A DNA stretch of 64,000 nt from Lepidostoma basale (taxonomy: Eukaryota > Arthropoda > Insecta > Trichoptera > Lepidostomatidae): positions 620,001-684,000 of the forward strand of contig JAHDVF020000754.1 in the NCBI GenBank assembly GCA_022606425.2. Direction: 5' to 3'. Positions 10,413 to 20,889 of the stretch are shown piece by piece. How positions within the stretch are numbered: the first letter of the stretch is position 1; the number at the start of each line of letters is the position of its first letter. The notes beneath the pieces are model-generated. The model did no database searches. It worked only from the letters and a program-made list of their open reading frames with translations, and had not been told where the DNA came from. The position numbers and the translations under genes are program-made.

Positions 10413-12440
10413 TTACGCCACTGTTAAAAAAACACCAATTATCAAGAGTTCATGCAGCGTGACGTGGTATAAGTTATCTTTAAATATGGTGTGAAATAAT
10501 TGCTTTCGATATACTATATACTGCAATATTATCTTTTGATAACCATCTTTACGTTAATATTTTTTTTATATTTTCATTTGAACTTCAATAATTTATATTA
10601 TATTTTCACCGGAAATATAATTTGGTACTGCGAAAGATCTTTGAGGGTGTCAACGTTTCCCCACAATGAATCAATGCTATTTAATTAATTAGTGGACTTA
10701 ATGAAATAATCAAATTAAGAAAGCTTTTCCGAATAGATAACCAGTAAATAAACCGTTTTACCAAATATCTTAAGCGATCTTCACTAAATACTTCAATAAA
10801 CTCAATTTAGCCAATAATTCCTAAAGCTTATTTGATTTTAAAACAAATTCTCAAACAACTTCACCGCTCCCGGAATCTGGATAAAGTGAAATCCGCCAGG
10901 AGTATTGTGTCGAAATTTGTGTTATCCAAATAATATTTTCGATCAAATAACGCAACGTGTCTTTAGCTGGTATCTGTTACGTACTGGTATTACGTGTTAC
11001 GTCCCACACTAATAATACGTGAAAGGCACGCGAACTAACCGTTTTATTCGGCCAGCTTAAATGGACATACAATAAAAAGGTTTTCTAGAATCTTTTAGGT
11101 TTCGTGTTTAACATTAAAAAAATATATTTGCATTTCGTTATGTAATTTCGATTAATTCAGAATTTTCCAGCATTTAGAATTATAGTGTCGTTTTGTAAAA
11201 AATATTTAATGAACTATCCAAAACATGCCAATTAATTTATTTCCGTAGATAAGTAGTATGTATTCAATCACAACAAGTATATAAATAAAAGCTTAAGGAT
11301 TGTATTTTCGGTCCTAATTAAACACTTTTACTTAAAAATTTACAGAATTATTTTACGAATAAAAATTTCGTTTTATAGAACGTTGTTATGTTTTCTGATA
11401 AGGACATGTTTCAACGAAAAGCATTATCAAAGCATAATATCTCATAAATTATAATTATTCTAGGAAAAAATATGTATTCATTCGTAATAAGTATTTAATC
11501 TGAAGTTTTACACACTTGTTTAAGAAATGATAAATAAAAGTTTACACTGAGAAAGGACGTCTGGTATCCAAAATATGTTTGTAAAAAATGCAAAAAAAAA
11601 GGTTAAAAATGCAGCCTTTTTGAAAAGTTATTCCAAATAAACCCTAACATATAATTATGGCAAATATAGATGAAAAATATAAGATTGTGTGAAAGCGAGA
11701 GGTTTATTAATCATATTTCAAATAAATATATATTTTTTTAAACATTTTTTGTATGTTTTATTATGTAATCACAATCACAACAAACGAATGCAGCAAAGTC
11801 TAAACGTTCAATACTTATAGGAAAGTGAGATTCTATGACTTTTTATGCTCTTAATTGCTGCACAAAAGCATTCAAAAACTTCTAAATTAAAATCATCTTC
11901 TCAACGAAATGTCACCCAAAAGAGTTAAAATAATTTACAAAAATTTATGTACTAATAAAGTAGATAATTTGAATTTAATTTAATATAGATAGAGCAGAAT
12001 TGTCACTAAATTTGAACAAATAAAAATCGACGAAACATAGAGTAATCTCGCCTGCTGACGATGATTTTATTACTGCCGTGATAAGAGTATTGACCTCGCT
12101 ATAGAACGTCACTCCGTCGCGGGCCAAACGTGTCGTATTCATTACGAGACTGCATCTATAGATACTGGCGTACTCGGCGCCCACATTTGTATAAAAAATA
12201 ACAGAATAATGAAAAGAAAAAACATTATACATTCGTTTTTTTATGAACTTAACGCATTCACATCGACCAATTTCCAAGATATACTATTGACATAATCGGG
12301 AGATAGCAATGAACGATTTAACAACCGGTTTCGTTTATTGTTGATTTTTTTATTTTTTGTCTATTGATTCTACTTTTGTTTTCATTTCACTATGTGTTAT
12401 TTAATAATAGCGTAGGTTTTCACAGTTGGTAGCAAATTTT
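10413..12440. other. AT-rich spacer, no gene seen
   Basis: About 2 kb of AT-rich DNA. The frame at 11975-12277 (minus) is 100 codons but lacks motifs, splice context or codon bias that would support a gene. A small GC-richer island lies at 12040-12190. Confidence 0.4.
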
Positions 12441-12618
12441 TTTTTGGCATCTTGAGTATATCCATATAACTTGTCTTCCTTGACCGACGTTTCGAAGATA
12501 GTTGCAGTCTCGGTTTTCAGGGTAATATATAATATGTACGTAAGATAGGGACTGCAACGATCTCCGAAACGTTGGTCGAGGAAGACAAGTTACATGGATA
12601 TACTCAAGATCCCAAAAA
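12441..12618. repeat. Palindromic repeat P4
   Basis: TTTTTGGCATCTTGAGTATA at 12441-12460 is mirrored by TATACTCAAGATCCCAAAAA near 12598-12618. Within the arms TTGTCTTCCTTGACCGACG pairs with CG(T)TGGTCGAGGAAGACAA, and TTCGAAGATAGTTGCAGTC with its counterpart. The loop is TA-rich. Degraded relatives lie at 21.40-21.48 kb and 38.82-38.99 kb. On the minus strand of the left arm a CTGAAAA..GAAACGTCGGTC order resembles the core of the other palindromes. Confidence 0.75.
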
Positions 12619-12664
12619 ACATATTATGTTATATCATATTAAAATATGGATATTATTACAAAAA

Positions 12665-12969
12665 AATCAGGCCAATATAAAAAAAATCGGATAAATAAAA
12701 ACGGAATTCGTTGTCGACCATCTTTTTTTCGTTTATTTGTGAAAATCGGAACAGCTGTCGCGACATTCTCAAAAAGTGTATAAAACATAATTTTTTTTAG
12801 CCGAAACACTATGATATTTCAACATTATTAACTGTTAAATTTACAACACTGTTATAATTTGATAATTTTTTATGATGCGGTTTTTGAGAATGTCGCGACA
12901 GCCGTTCCGATTTTCACAAATGAGCAAATAAAAAAGGTCGACAACGAATTCCGGCTTTTTGGCCTGATT
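12665..12969. repeat. Inverted-repeat element (305 bp)
   Basis: AATCAGGCC (12665-12673) and GGCCTGATT (12961-12969) are perfect terminal inverted repeats. Inside, GGAATTCGTTGTCGACC pairs with GGTCGACAACGAATTCC, and ATCGGAACAGCTGTCGCGAC with GTCGCGACAGCCGTTCCGAT. The centre carries an R4-type block (GCCGAAACACTATGATATTT). No transposase and no unambiguous target duplication are visible, so it is a MITE of unknown superfamily. Parts of its arms resemble the body of the hAT MITE at 8.9 kb. Confidence 0.78.
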
Positions 12970-13154
12970 AGCTCTGTCAGCATCAAAAAATAATTTTACA
13001 GTTATACATGAAATTGTAAAAAAATCAATATCTAAATTTTAGACAGCAAATCATTAATTAAAACCAAACAAAATGCTAATCCAACATTTTTACACAAAAT
13101 AAAAACACAAACAAATCAATGTTCTAATAGGAGGGATAAGCCTGATGCTATGAT

Positions 13155-13310
13155 ATCAAAAATTCAATATTCGGCTTAAATTTACTTGAACCATCTCGGG
13201 ACCCTCATTTACATCTCATGGCCCCCTAATTTTTTTCCCAATTGTCGTAGACCCCTTGCAAGTTTTAATAGACCCCTGGGTGTCGATGTAGACTACTTTG
13301 GGAATCACTG
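13155..13310. mobile_element. hAT MITE fragment, inverted left end
   Basis: The reverse complement starts CAGTGATTCCCAAAGTAGTC and follows the 4.07 kb element for about 150 bp (GGGGTCTATT.., CTACGACAATTGGGAAA, CATGAGATGTAAATGAGG). The other end is missing, so only one boundary, at 13310, is certain. Confidence 0.75.
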
Positions 13311-14261
13311 GTTTAGATCTAAAAGTTTGTCGATATAACCTCACAATTTAAACTTCACAGAATTCATTTTTTGATTCTACTTCTAATTAGATTGTACACT
13401 TTATTTTATTGATAAACCCTACACACACATATCAATAATCATGTAATCTTTTTTTAATGAATCAGTACATAATATTTGTTCACTCTATTATTACTTATCT
13501 GAGTGAAATACATTCGGTTAACAAATTGCTTTTGTGACACGTAACAAAATAAATTGTTATCGTTTGGTTGCCTGATACACTATAGATGTAAATGAAATTC
13601 AATTATTCTATGACTCGGCGTGTCGTTTTATTTGGTAACAAACATAAGCCCAGGTATGTAATACACATCGGCCTTCATGTTGTACCAATCTATCGCATAA
13701 TCGATTAACGCGTATATTATCCAGGTTATGAGTACATTATAGTACTTCTGTGATTTTTTTTAAGTACGCATTTCTCTTTAAAATACTGGTCAATGATTGG
13801 CATCTCATAGCTACAAAAACATCTGTTACCCCTATAGGATGATAATAACAAACTCTTTTGGCAGAGAGGACGATCGTAGGATTTTCACGATGCTATGATT
13901 CCAAATCTTGAGTTATTAAGCAGAAAAAAACATACTGCTTTATGGATGTGAAACAGTCCACTACCGATGTAAATGAAAAACTTCAGTCCTTATCGAAATG
14001 TCTTAAAAAAAAGACACGTGGAATAAGGTTGACTTGTTTAGAACATTATCAAAATACTTGTAATGACGAACCATATCGTTTGTTGTTTTTTGGACAATGA
14101 TGCAAAACGCCACATTGAATATTAATGTGAATGAAAACGCTAGTTTTTTTAGACGATTTATTATACTTTATGCGAATGACATGTTTATAAGCAAAGCGAA
14201 AGAATAACCCGAAACAATACCCATAATATTTTATTATTATTAAATGGTTCTAGAAATCAGA
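13311..14261. other. AT-rich spacer with half a P1 repeat
   Basis: ATTAATGTGAATGAAAACG..GACGATTTATTATACTTTATGCG AATGACATGTTT at about 14120-14185 is one P1 arm. Nothing else is recognised. Confidence 0.45.
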
Positions 14262-14604
14262 CGTTTTCTTCTTCTTCTTCTTCTTCTTCTTTTGATAGAT
14301 CTGACGATCTGTGACACAGAAATCATATCTCGTCGGATGATGAGATCCAGCTGTCCCTCCATCTCTTAGACGGTCTTCCAGGTGGGCGGTGTCCGGAAGG
14401 GATTTCATAGGCGGCTGTATACGCGAGTCTGTCACCATCCATTCGGGCTACATGGTCCCTCCAGTATCTTCTTCTGGATCTACTCCACTGAACGATATCC
14501 TCTATTTCGCAGGTTTTTCTTATGTCTGCGTTGCGGACACGATCTCGGAGGGTTTTTCCAGTAATTGATCTTAGGACCTTAGGACCTTTTCCAGACGTTT
14601 TCAT
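14262..14604 (-). pseudogene. LINE L-D C-terminus with (GAA)n tail
   Basis: The minus-strand frame of 93 codons (14604-14323) reads like the end of an insect non-LTR ORF2: ITGKTLRDRVRNADIRKTC, then SRRRYWRDHVARMDGDRLAY and GHRPPGRPSKRWRDSW. The last residues are lost. The 3' noncoding part ends at a (TTC)n run at 14264-14290, which is the (GAA)n tail on the coding strand. It is severely 5'-truncated and has no RT or endonuclease domain. The nested fragment at 3663-3778 is the same family. Confidence 0.85.
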
Positions 14605-15934
14605 TCATATTAAATAAGTAAAATATTTTTTCGTGTTTTAAATGATTTTTTTTCAATTTCGAACAGACGATTTCTTTTAAATTAAAACTGCTATTTCTAC
14701 TTTTAAGTTAATTTTTCTGACATCTGAATGAGTTTATATCGTTCTCCCGATGATGAAGGTATAAAATGTTATTGATGGTTGAGGTTGTTTGAACTGATCA
14801 GTTTGAGAATACCCTCGCAAGGTGAAACAAATTTGTCACAATTAATATAATTTATATAAATTAAATCCAAGTAAAACCACTAAACGATCGTGTTTACTAT
14901 TATTAAAAAAAAGGTATAAAATCTTTGAATAGTGCCGAAAAAAAACATAAATTCCCTAAAATAGTTTTTTAATTCATAAAAAAGGAGTTATTTTTACCTT
15001 GATTTTATAGGTAAAGTTAAATGGAAATAAATAAGAACAGGCTTGATGATATACAAAAATTAACAAATGATAATTGTCAAGTATTGCATTCTATGTAATT
15101 TGGGATTTTTCCAAAATCTCAAAATACGAGTACATATTGCTACCAACCGTGAAAATCTACGCAATTACTGCATTCTAGCTTTGTAGTGAATAATTTGTCG
15201 TAGAGGTAGTTGATTGTTGATAAGAGGGGAAGGATTACAAGTACTCCTTTTTGAAATTTTGAATATCTCAGTATTTTAAAATTTATGTGCTTTGCTCTAA
15301 ATGATTTAATTGAGGGACTGATTCAGCAAACGTACCAAAAATTGTTGAAATACAAGAGCGAATGACGTTTTAAGCTGTGTTAGAGAAAGCACAATTGAAT
15401 TTTCTACCTGAATTGTTGGCGAAACGAAGCGTAGTTCACGAAGCGCGATGCACCCGAATATTCGAAACTAAAAAAATGAACGTACATTATTTCTTATTCT
15501 TATTTTGTGCATATTTACTAGAGTGGTGTGCTTGGTACAGTGTGTTTGTATTTAATAAAATGCACCGGTGCTGAAATGTAGCGTAATCTCGATTGTATTT
15601 CTGTACTTCTGTAGAGTGTAGAACGTAGATCGTACACTACGTGATCCTCTTCCGAACACGACTAGAACTGATACAGGGAGACCAGGGAAATGTTTAAACC
15701 CAAACGGCTTTTGAAATTAAAATATATTAAACATTGCTATTAGACATTACATTTAAATTGTGTTTTTATACATACATGATCAATTCAGATATATAATTGT
15801 TTTATTTTGAAAAAAAAATTGGTACCAACACACATTATAATTCCTTATGAAAAAAAAATCTAACGATTTTACAGTAAAAATATATTTTTTTGTGATTGTA
15901 CAAGCATTATTTTTTTTGTGAATCTCCATATTTA
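14605..15934. other. AT-rich spacer, part of a P2 repeat
   Basis: CGTTCTCCCGATGATGAAGG at 14732-14751 is the first half of the P2 motif seen complete at 23.02 kb. A 65-codon frame at 15377-15574 has no recognisable motif. Confidence 0.4.
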
Positions 15935-16085
15935 ATAATAAATATGAATAAAAACGTCTGTTTTATAGAAATTTTATGGTAATTTATGGGAATGAAACGT
16001 TTCGTCTTAGACCGGCGGAACTTGTCATTTCCACTAATTAAAAAAAAAATTCTAGAAAACATAAGTTTTTATTCGTGTAATTATA
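15935..16085. repeat. Palindromic repeat P1
   Basis: Arms AATATGAATAAAAACGTCTG..AATTTATGGGAATGAAACG and (inverted) TGTCATTTCCACTAAT..TTCTAGAAAACATAAGTTTTTATTCG surround a short diverged centre. It belongs to the family defined at 45.9-46.1 kb. Confidence 0.62.
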
Positions 16086-16199
16086 AGCATTTTCTTGTGT
16101 GGTTGCAGTTTATAACCTAACTGCTGACTAAAAATAAACAAATCATTATTTATTTTCTAATTTCGAATGTAAGCTGAAATGATATCTGTATTGAATATT

Positions 16200-16385
16200 C
16201 TTCTTCTTCTTCTTGTGCCATATCAGGTTTCCCCGATGTTGGCAATCACATCTGTAAAGGCTTCCCTGTCTTGTGCAGCCCGAAATATCTGCTCAACGCT
16301 CCTGATTCCAGTCCAGTTTGTCGCATAGCCAAGACGTTGCCTTCGGCCAGGACCACGTCGTGCCAATATTTCCCATTCACATAAT
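16200..16385 (-). pseudogene. LINE L-E C-terminus with (GAA)n tail
   Basis: On the minus strand an uninterrupted frame reads GPGRRQRLGYATNWTGIRSV, then EQIFRAAQDREAFTDVIANI and a stop, followed after 10 bases by (GAA)5. GRRR..LGY..WTGI.SVEQIFRAA.DRE is the usual tail of one insect non-LTR ORF2 lineage. It is too short for the larger reading frame lists because it has no initiator; it is simply a 5'-truncated retrotransposon copy. Confidence 0.8.
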
Positions 16386-17118
16386 GTTCAAAGGATTTCA
16401 CATTTATCTCTGTGCAATATGTGTGTTTAAAATATCAACTTATTTTTACGAACCCTAATCATTGTAAAACATTGGGGTACCAAAAAGAATTATTTGGGTA
16501 GTCTTCAGGATTGAACCCACGTTTAATTAACTATTAACAAGTTGACAAAAAAGTGTGGTGAACAACCGATCAAAAACTTCTCACAGATAAAAATAACTAA
16601 TCTAAAATATATCCATTATGTATTATTTATATATAATAGAATCTCATGTTGGCTTTAAATAATGATAATTAGGTACCATCTAAGGTAGAACCCTTACAGA
16701 TATTTTCTCAAACAGCGCCCGGAGCATATATTATGCATAAACTATTTTAGATAATTAACGCTTACACATCACCTACTAGTAACTGAATAACGTTTATTTG
16801 TACCTTTTTTCAATGTAATTAATTATTTTGAGTAAAATTAACATATAATTCTCCGTCATCATATACAACATAGTATTACTGAATAATGCAATGAAACTAT
16901 AGTGACCATTTGTGTAAATATTATATGTAAATTTTGTTTCTGTAAACGTTTAATAAATTAAATTGAACGAATCGTAAAACTTGCTTCGCGGATATAGTTT
17001 CTAAATAAAATATTTTCCAAATTTCAAAAATAGACAAAAAAATTGTGGTTTTTGTTCTTTTCAGTTATGCAGTGTATTCATTTAAAATCTCTACTATTAA
17101 ATTATTTTCCTAAACAAA
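16386..17118. other. AT-rich spacer, no feature recognised
   Basis: No coding frame, repeat terminus or RNA-like structure found. Confidence 0.5.
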
Positions 17119-17281
17119 ACGACCTCCGTCCCAGAGTGGCAAAAAGTATGACTGCTACATCGAAGGTCCCGGGTTCGATTCTCCGCGATGACAGTGTGGT
17201 TCTCTCACTGCATTTGGCCTGTTAGAGAATTCACGTGACAAAATAGCGATAGATTAGCTACCACGATAATCAATTATATGG
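17119..17281 (+). mobile_element. tRNA-derived SINE, copy 1
   Basis: The head is tRNA-like: CAGAGTGGCAAAA.. (A-box position) and GGTCCCGGGTTCGATTC (B box, GGTTCGATTC). It is followed by the family body GATGACAGTGTGGTTCTCTC and TTCACGTGACAAAATAGCGATAGATTAGCTACC. The other copies are at 43.12, 45.30 and 56.58 kb; this one lacks the 3' GACCTGTTGTATAC end. Confidence 0.82.
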
Positions 17282-17837
17282 TTTTGGCTCCATCGATTTG
17301 GTTCGCGCTTAAAGATGTTAAGAGCTATTCAACTAAATAACGATAATAATTAATAATACAATTTGAGAAATATTCGTATCGTATTAAAAAAAAAATTATT
17401 GTCGCAGTAAATATTCTGCCTAAAGATAAATCATAATATGATTAATATTTTTTTTTTTTTTTTGGGTTTAAAGAATGTAAATATTGTGGCAATGATTTCA
17501 CGTACGACTGTTTACGATGATATTTTTATAGAAAACTTTCCATATCAATCCGGCAACATGCAATTTAAAAAGAAAAAAAATCCAGTTGACAAATGGTTGT
17601 ATTATACGGAGAGTTTTTTTTGCCGGTTGTGGTAATCTTGTATCGCGTACGTGCCTGGTAATCCGAAATTCGGTCGGATTTGGGAACGGACGGCCTTCGA
17701 TCCAATCCGAGCCGACCACTGCTGACATGTTCTCTACAAATCCGTTTCTTTTGAATATTTCACTCTGAAAGCGATACAACCGGAGTTGTTCCCTTACCCA
17801 AACCGATAAACCAAGGAAAAGAGATTTTTTCTGTTAG
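17282..17837. other. Spacer with a GC-richer block
   Basis: 17620-17800 is richer in G and C than its flanks (GCCGGTTGTGGTAATC, GGATTTGGGAACGGACGGCC) and lies just before a possible exon. Reading frames on both strands are open for about 90 codons without recognisable motifs. Confidence 0.35.
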
Positions 17838-17923
17838 CCGGGCCGCTATCGCCGATTGAGGATCATGCGTCTCTCAGTAAAGAGACGAAAATATCCAGCG
17901 GTAGATAGCATCTACAATACAAT
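17838..17923 (+). CDS. Possible 86-nt internal exon, unknown gene
   Basis: A pyrimidine-rich acceptor (GATTTTTTCTGTTAG, ending 17837) and a consensus donor (GTAAGTATAT from 17924) bracket 86 nt. One frame is open throughout: PGRYRRLRIM .. KYPAVDSIYNT plus two bases. The other two frames have stops. Twenty-eight open codons are not significant on their own, and no homologue came to mind, so this is a splice-signal-based suggestion only. Confidence 0.25.
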
Positions 17924-19667
17924 GTAAGTATATAACATATACATATATTCACATTTTCTTCTTTGTTAATTCAATTCCAAGTTTATTAGGACTTATTATT
18001 GCTAAAAAAAAACTTTAGTTGTTTGCTGATGCCAACATATTTCATAACGATCAAAACTATATGATACTTATTTCATTTAATAATAAGAAAATAATAAATA
18101 AATAAAAAGTTTATTAACAGTCTTTCGGCTTAAATGAATAAGTAACATTTTTGTTATCCCACAAATTAGACATTCTAACATTCATTATTTTAATTGTACA
18201 TTTCTTCAATATATTTTTATATGTCGCACACTTAATAGTAAACTGACCGATTATGGTTTAGGTCATAATTGAGTTAACATTAGACAGTGGCTTGTGTTAA
18301 CGCTATCCATCGTTTCGCGTTAAAATTAAGTCAAAATTCCGCCAATTGACCTCCATTACACTATATCGGTCTTGGTCAAAACACCGACTCATGTCAGATT
18401 GAGCAAAACTTGCTTTTTTGAGTTAAGCCAGTGTTCTATTAAGCGTTTGATGTATCAATTGTTCTTGTTCATCGCGTATTTAAGTAATCAAAGTATTGTC
18501 TTATTTTTGACATCATTTAACTCTTTCATTTATTTATTCCATTTAGCTTAAAATTATAAATCTTTAAGTTATCATTATTGACATTTACATAATGACGTAC
18601 ACCTCGAAGGAAAGTTTTCTCCTACAATGTCTACAATGTATTCAAACAATCATTTAGGTTATAATGTCGCGCACATCAGAGGCCCCGTCGAATAAGGCTC
18701 CCAAATCAGATCCTTGCGCCATCTGGCGCCATGAAAAATTCTCGCTGACCCCAGGACCCGCCGATGGCTAAAACGCAAAAAGCTAACATTAATTTCCCTT
18801 TAATGGTTATTAGCACAAGTTTTGGAAATTAAGTTCATATTGCGTCCTCACGTAATGCACGCTAAATTCTCCGTGAAAATGAGAACGATAACGTTTAATT
18901 CCGCCTGTCTTGTAAGGCGAAGTCCTGAACACATAGTACAGTACCTATCCTCTGCCGAGAGCGGCCTGAAAATATAACTATGATATTCCGCTCTGATACT
19001 ATAAACCCTTGTTTAATTCTCCATAACAGGGACCCTAACGATATATTTCGATGGGAAATAGGATGTTTTACAAATAATAATGGCTGCAAAAGAGTGCTTT
19101 AATGAAATTGTTGGGCCCCAAAACAAAAATGTGGAGCAAATCCGCGCCACGTTGTTACATAAGGTTCAAAGTAAATAATTTAAAAACGATTACCGAACAA
19201 TTTCGAATAACGCATATATGAATTTGTTTTCAATATTCTTGTTCGGATGATCCAGAAAACAAAACCCCTGGCTATTGATTATGGGAACATATTCTTTCCG
19301 AAATTCAAACCAAAGCTTTGTTTGAGTTTTAATAAATAAATATTTTATTATACTTTAGCAATTATTCCGTGGCTAATGGCCAGTATCATAATAATTATAA
19401 ATACTAATTTATGTGAATGATGTTTTAGAAACAGATTACCTTGGGTTCAATCAGGAGGTAAATCAGAATTCACTATTTTATTTGTATTACTTGATTTGTA
19501 TTAACATATTGACTTGTTAAAAGTTGTATAACCTAAGCTGTATTTTAATTATTTATTTATTTTTAAAACGTATCATTGTTTTATTCGATTTCAATGAGTT
19601 ACTAATTATAGGACATTAAGTAAATAGTAAAATTATAATTGAAAAGTCAAGTCCACATTACTGAGCT
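17924..19667. other. Spacer, no gene seen
   Basis: Mostly AT-rich. Moderately GC-richer patches occur at 18660-18790 and 18900-19070. A minus-strand frame at 18895-19089 has no motif. Confidence 0.4.
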
Positions 19668-20045
19668 GAAACGAGACGGCTGAGACGGCCTTTGTCTTGT
19701 CTGAGAAATCAACGTGCGTGCATGACATGGTGTGCGAATGTTGAGGTATTAGGGAAGAGCGGTTTTGCGGTTCATTCTCGTAATGATATTGCCGATGTAG
19801 CGTGCAAAAAAACTTCCGTGAAGTGGAATGGGGCTTGGAAATATTGCGAGGCAACGGATGATCCATGGACCAGACGCACCCAGGAGGGCGACTGCGGCCA
19901 CAGAAATCCGGACAGACCACATGAAATGTGGTCTGATGACATCAAACGAGTGGCAGGAGGTCAATGGCACAGAGTGGCGAGGGATAGAGAGTTGTGGAAG
20001 TCGAGAATGGAAGCTTATGCCCAACACTGGACTACTAATGGCTGA
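19668..20045 (+). pseudogene. Chimeric LINE relic: L-B piece joined to L-C C-terminus
   Basis: A single 117-codon frame joins an L-B-like block (LRNQRACMTWCANVEVLG, 19700-19755) to an L-C C-terminus: DIADVACKKTSVKWNGAW, then RPHEMWSDDIKRVAGGQW and a stop after EAYAQHWTTNG. The middle (GHIARQ-like) part is degraded. The second L-C copy at 51.66-51.99 kb begins upstream of the junction and has no L-B sequence, which supports a fusion rather than one family. The frame continuing across the join is probably chance. Confidence 0.7.
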
Positions 20046-20099
20046 TGATAATGACGTGTGTTTTATTTTAGTATACTTTGTGCAGGACTGTTAATTATT

Positions 20100-20235
20100 A
20101 AATAGCACATTGTTTTGGCCGAAATACTATGATACTTTAACATTATTATGTTTATGGTGTCACATTTTTTAAATATTATTTAATTTTTCGCGACAGCTGT
20201 TCCGTCAACCTAGGTTGATGTTATCATAGGGTGTT
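20100..20235 (-). repeat. R4 repeat with hammerhead-like core, diverged
   Basis: ATTGTTTTGGCCGAAATACTATGATA at the left is shared with 12.79, 45.09 and 46.26 kb. On the minus strand, ATGATAACATCAACCTAGGT TGACGGAACAGCTGTC (about 20232-20196) follows the order of the R4 core at 46.37 kb, with the stem TCAACC/GGTTGA and the palindrome CAGCTG before TC. Confidence 0.55.
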
Positions 20236-20625
20236 ACTATTGCAGGTGTCATATTTTATCATTTATTTAAATTTTTGGTAGGTCAATAAGCATAATAAGA
20301 GAGCAGTCTTGTTGAACTGAGGTCGATCTATTCCTTGTTATCTCGTTTAAATGTATGAATGTTTTACTTAAAAAGTTAATGTTATCCGCGTTGCTGTTCA
20401 ATTAAGAGTAAATGCCACATCCAGCATCACATTTCATGTAGTCAGCAATTTCCTATCGTCACCAATTCCGCAATATGTAAAATAAGTAAAATCACCAGCA
20501 GATGAAAGTGTTGCCATTAATTTTAACTTGAGCTAGTAGTAAATTAACAGTTTCGTAACTTTTCACAATAATTAATTCGCCAAATTGTCACAACTGAAAA
20601 ATTAAAACTCGCTGTTTTACCAAAC

Positions 20626-20889
20626 ATATCGCACCGTGAGTGTAAAACCAACGTCAGTGCAAATATACATTTTGGAGATATGGGCGTTTAAAGATTTCAT
20701 ATTGCTTGGAAAAACTGTTTTTTTTTTAATAAACCAATGATTTTCGGTTTAAAGGTATATTACTATAAACCGAAAATCATTGGTTTATTTAAAAAAACAG
20801 TTTTTCCAAGCACTATGAAAACTTTAAACTCCCGTATCCCCTAACTGTTTATTTGTACTTACGTCGGTTTTACACTCACGGCGCGATAT
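20626..20889. repeat. Near-perfect palindromic element (264 bp)
   Basis: The ends ATATCGCACCGTGAGTGTAA (20626-) and its inverse TTACACTCACGGCGCGATAT are followed inward by paired arms (GCTTGGAAAAACTGTTTTTT with its complement, AATAAACCAATGATTTTCGG with its complement). The loop is about 15 nt (AAGGTATATTACTAT). Few mismatches remain, so it is young or under structural constraint. No coding sequence. It is a foldback MITE of unknown superfamily; the outer flanks give no clear duplication. Confidence 0.85.

Noticed and set aside
12441..12618. P4 as a clear hammerhead
   Set aside because: The first box is CTGAAAA in the best arm and helix II is not clearly paired; only the 38.9 kb relative has CTGAGGA.
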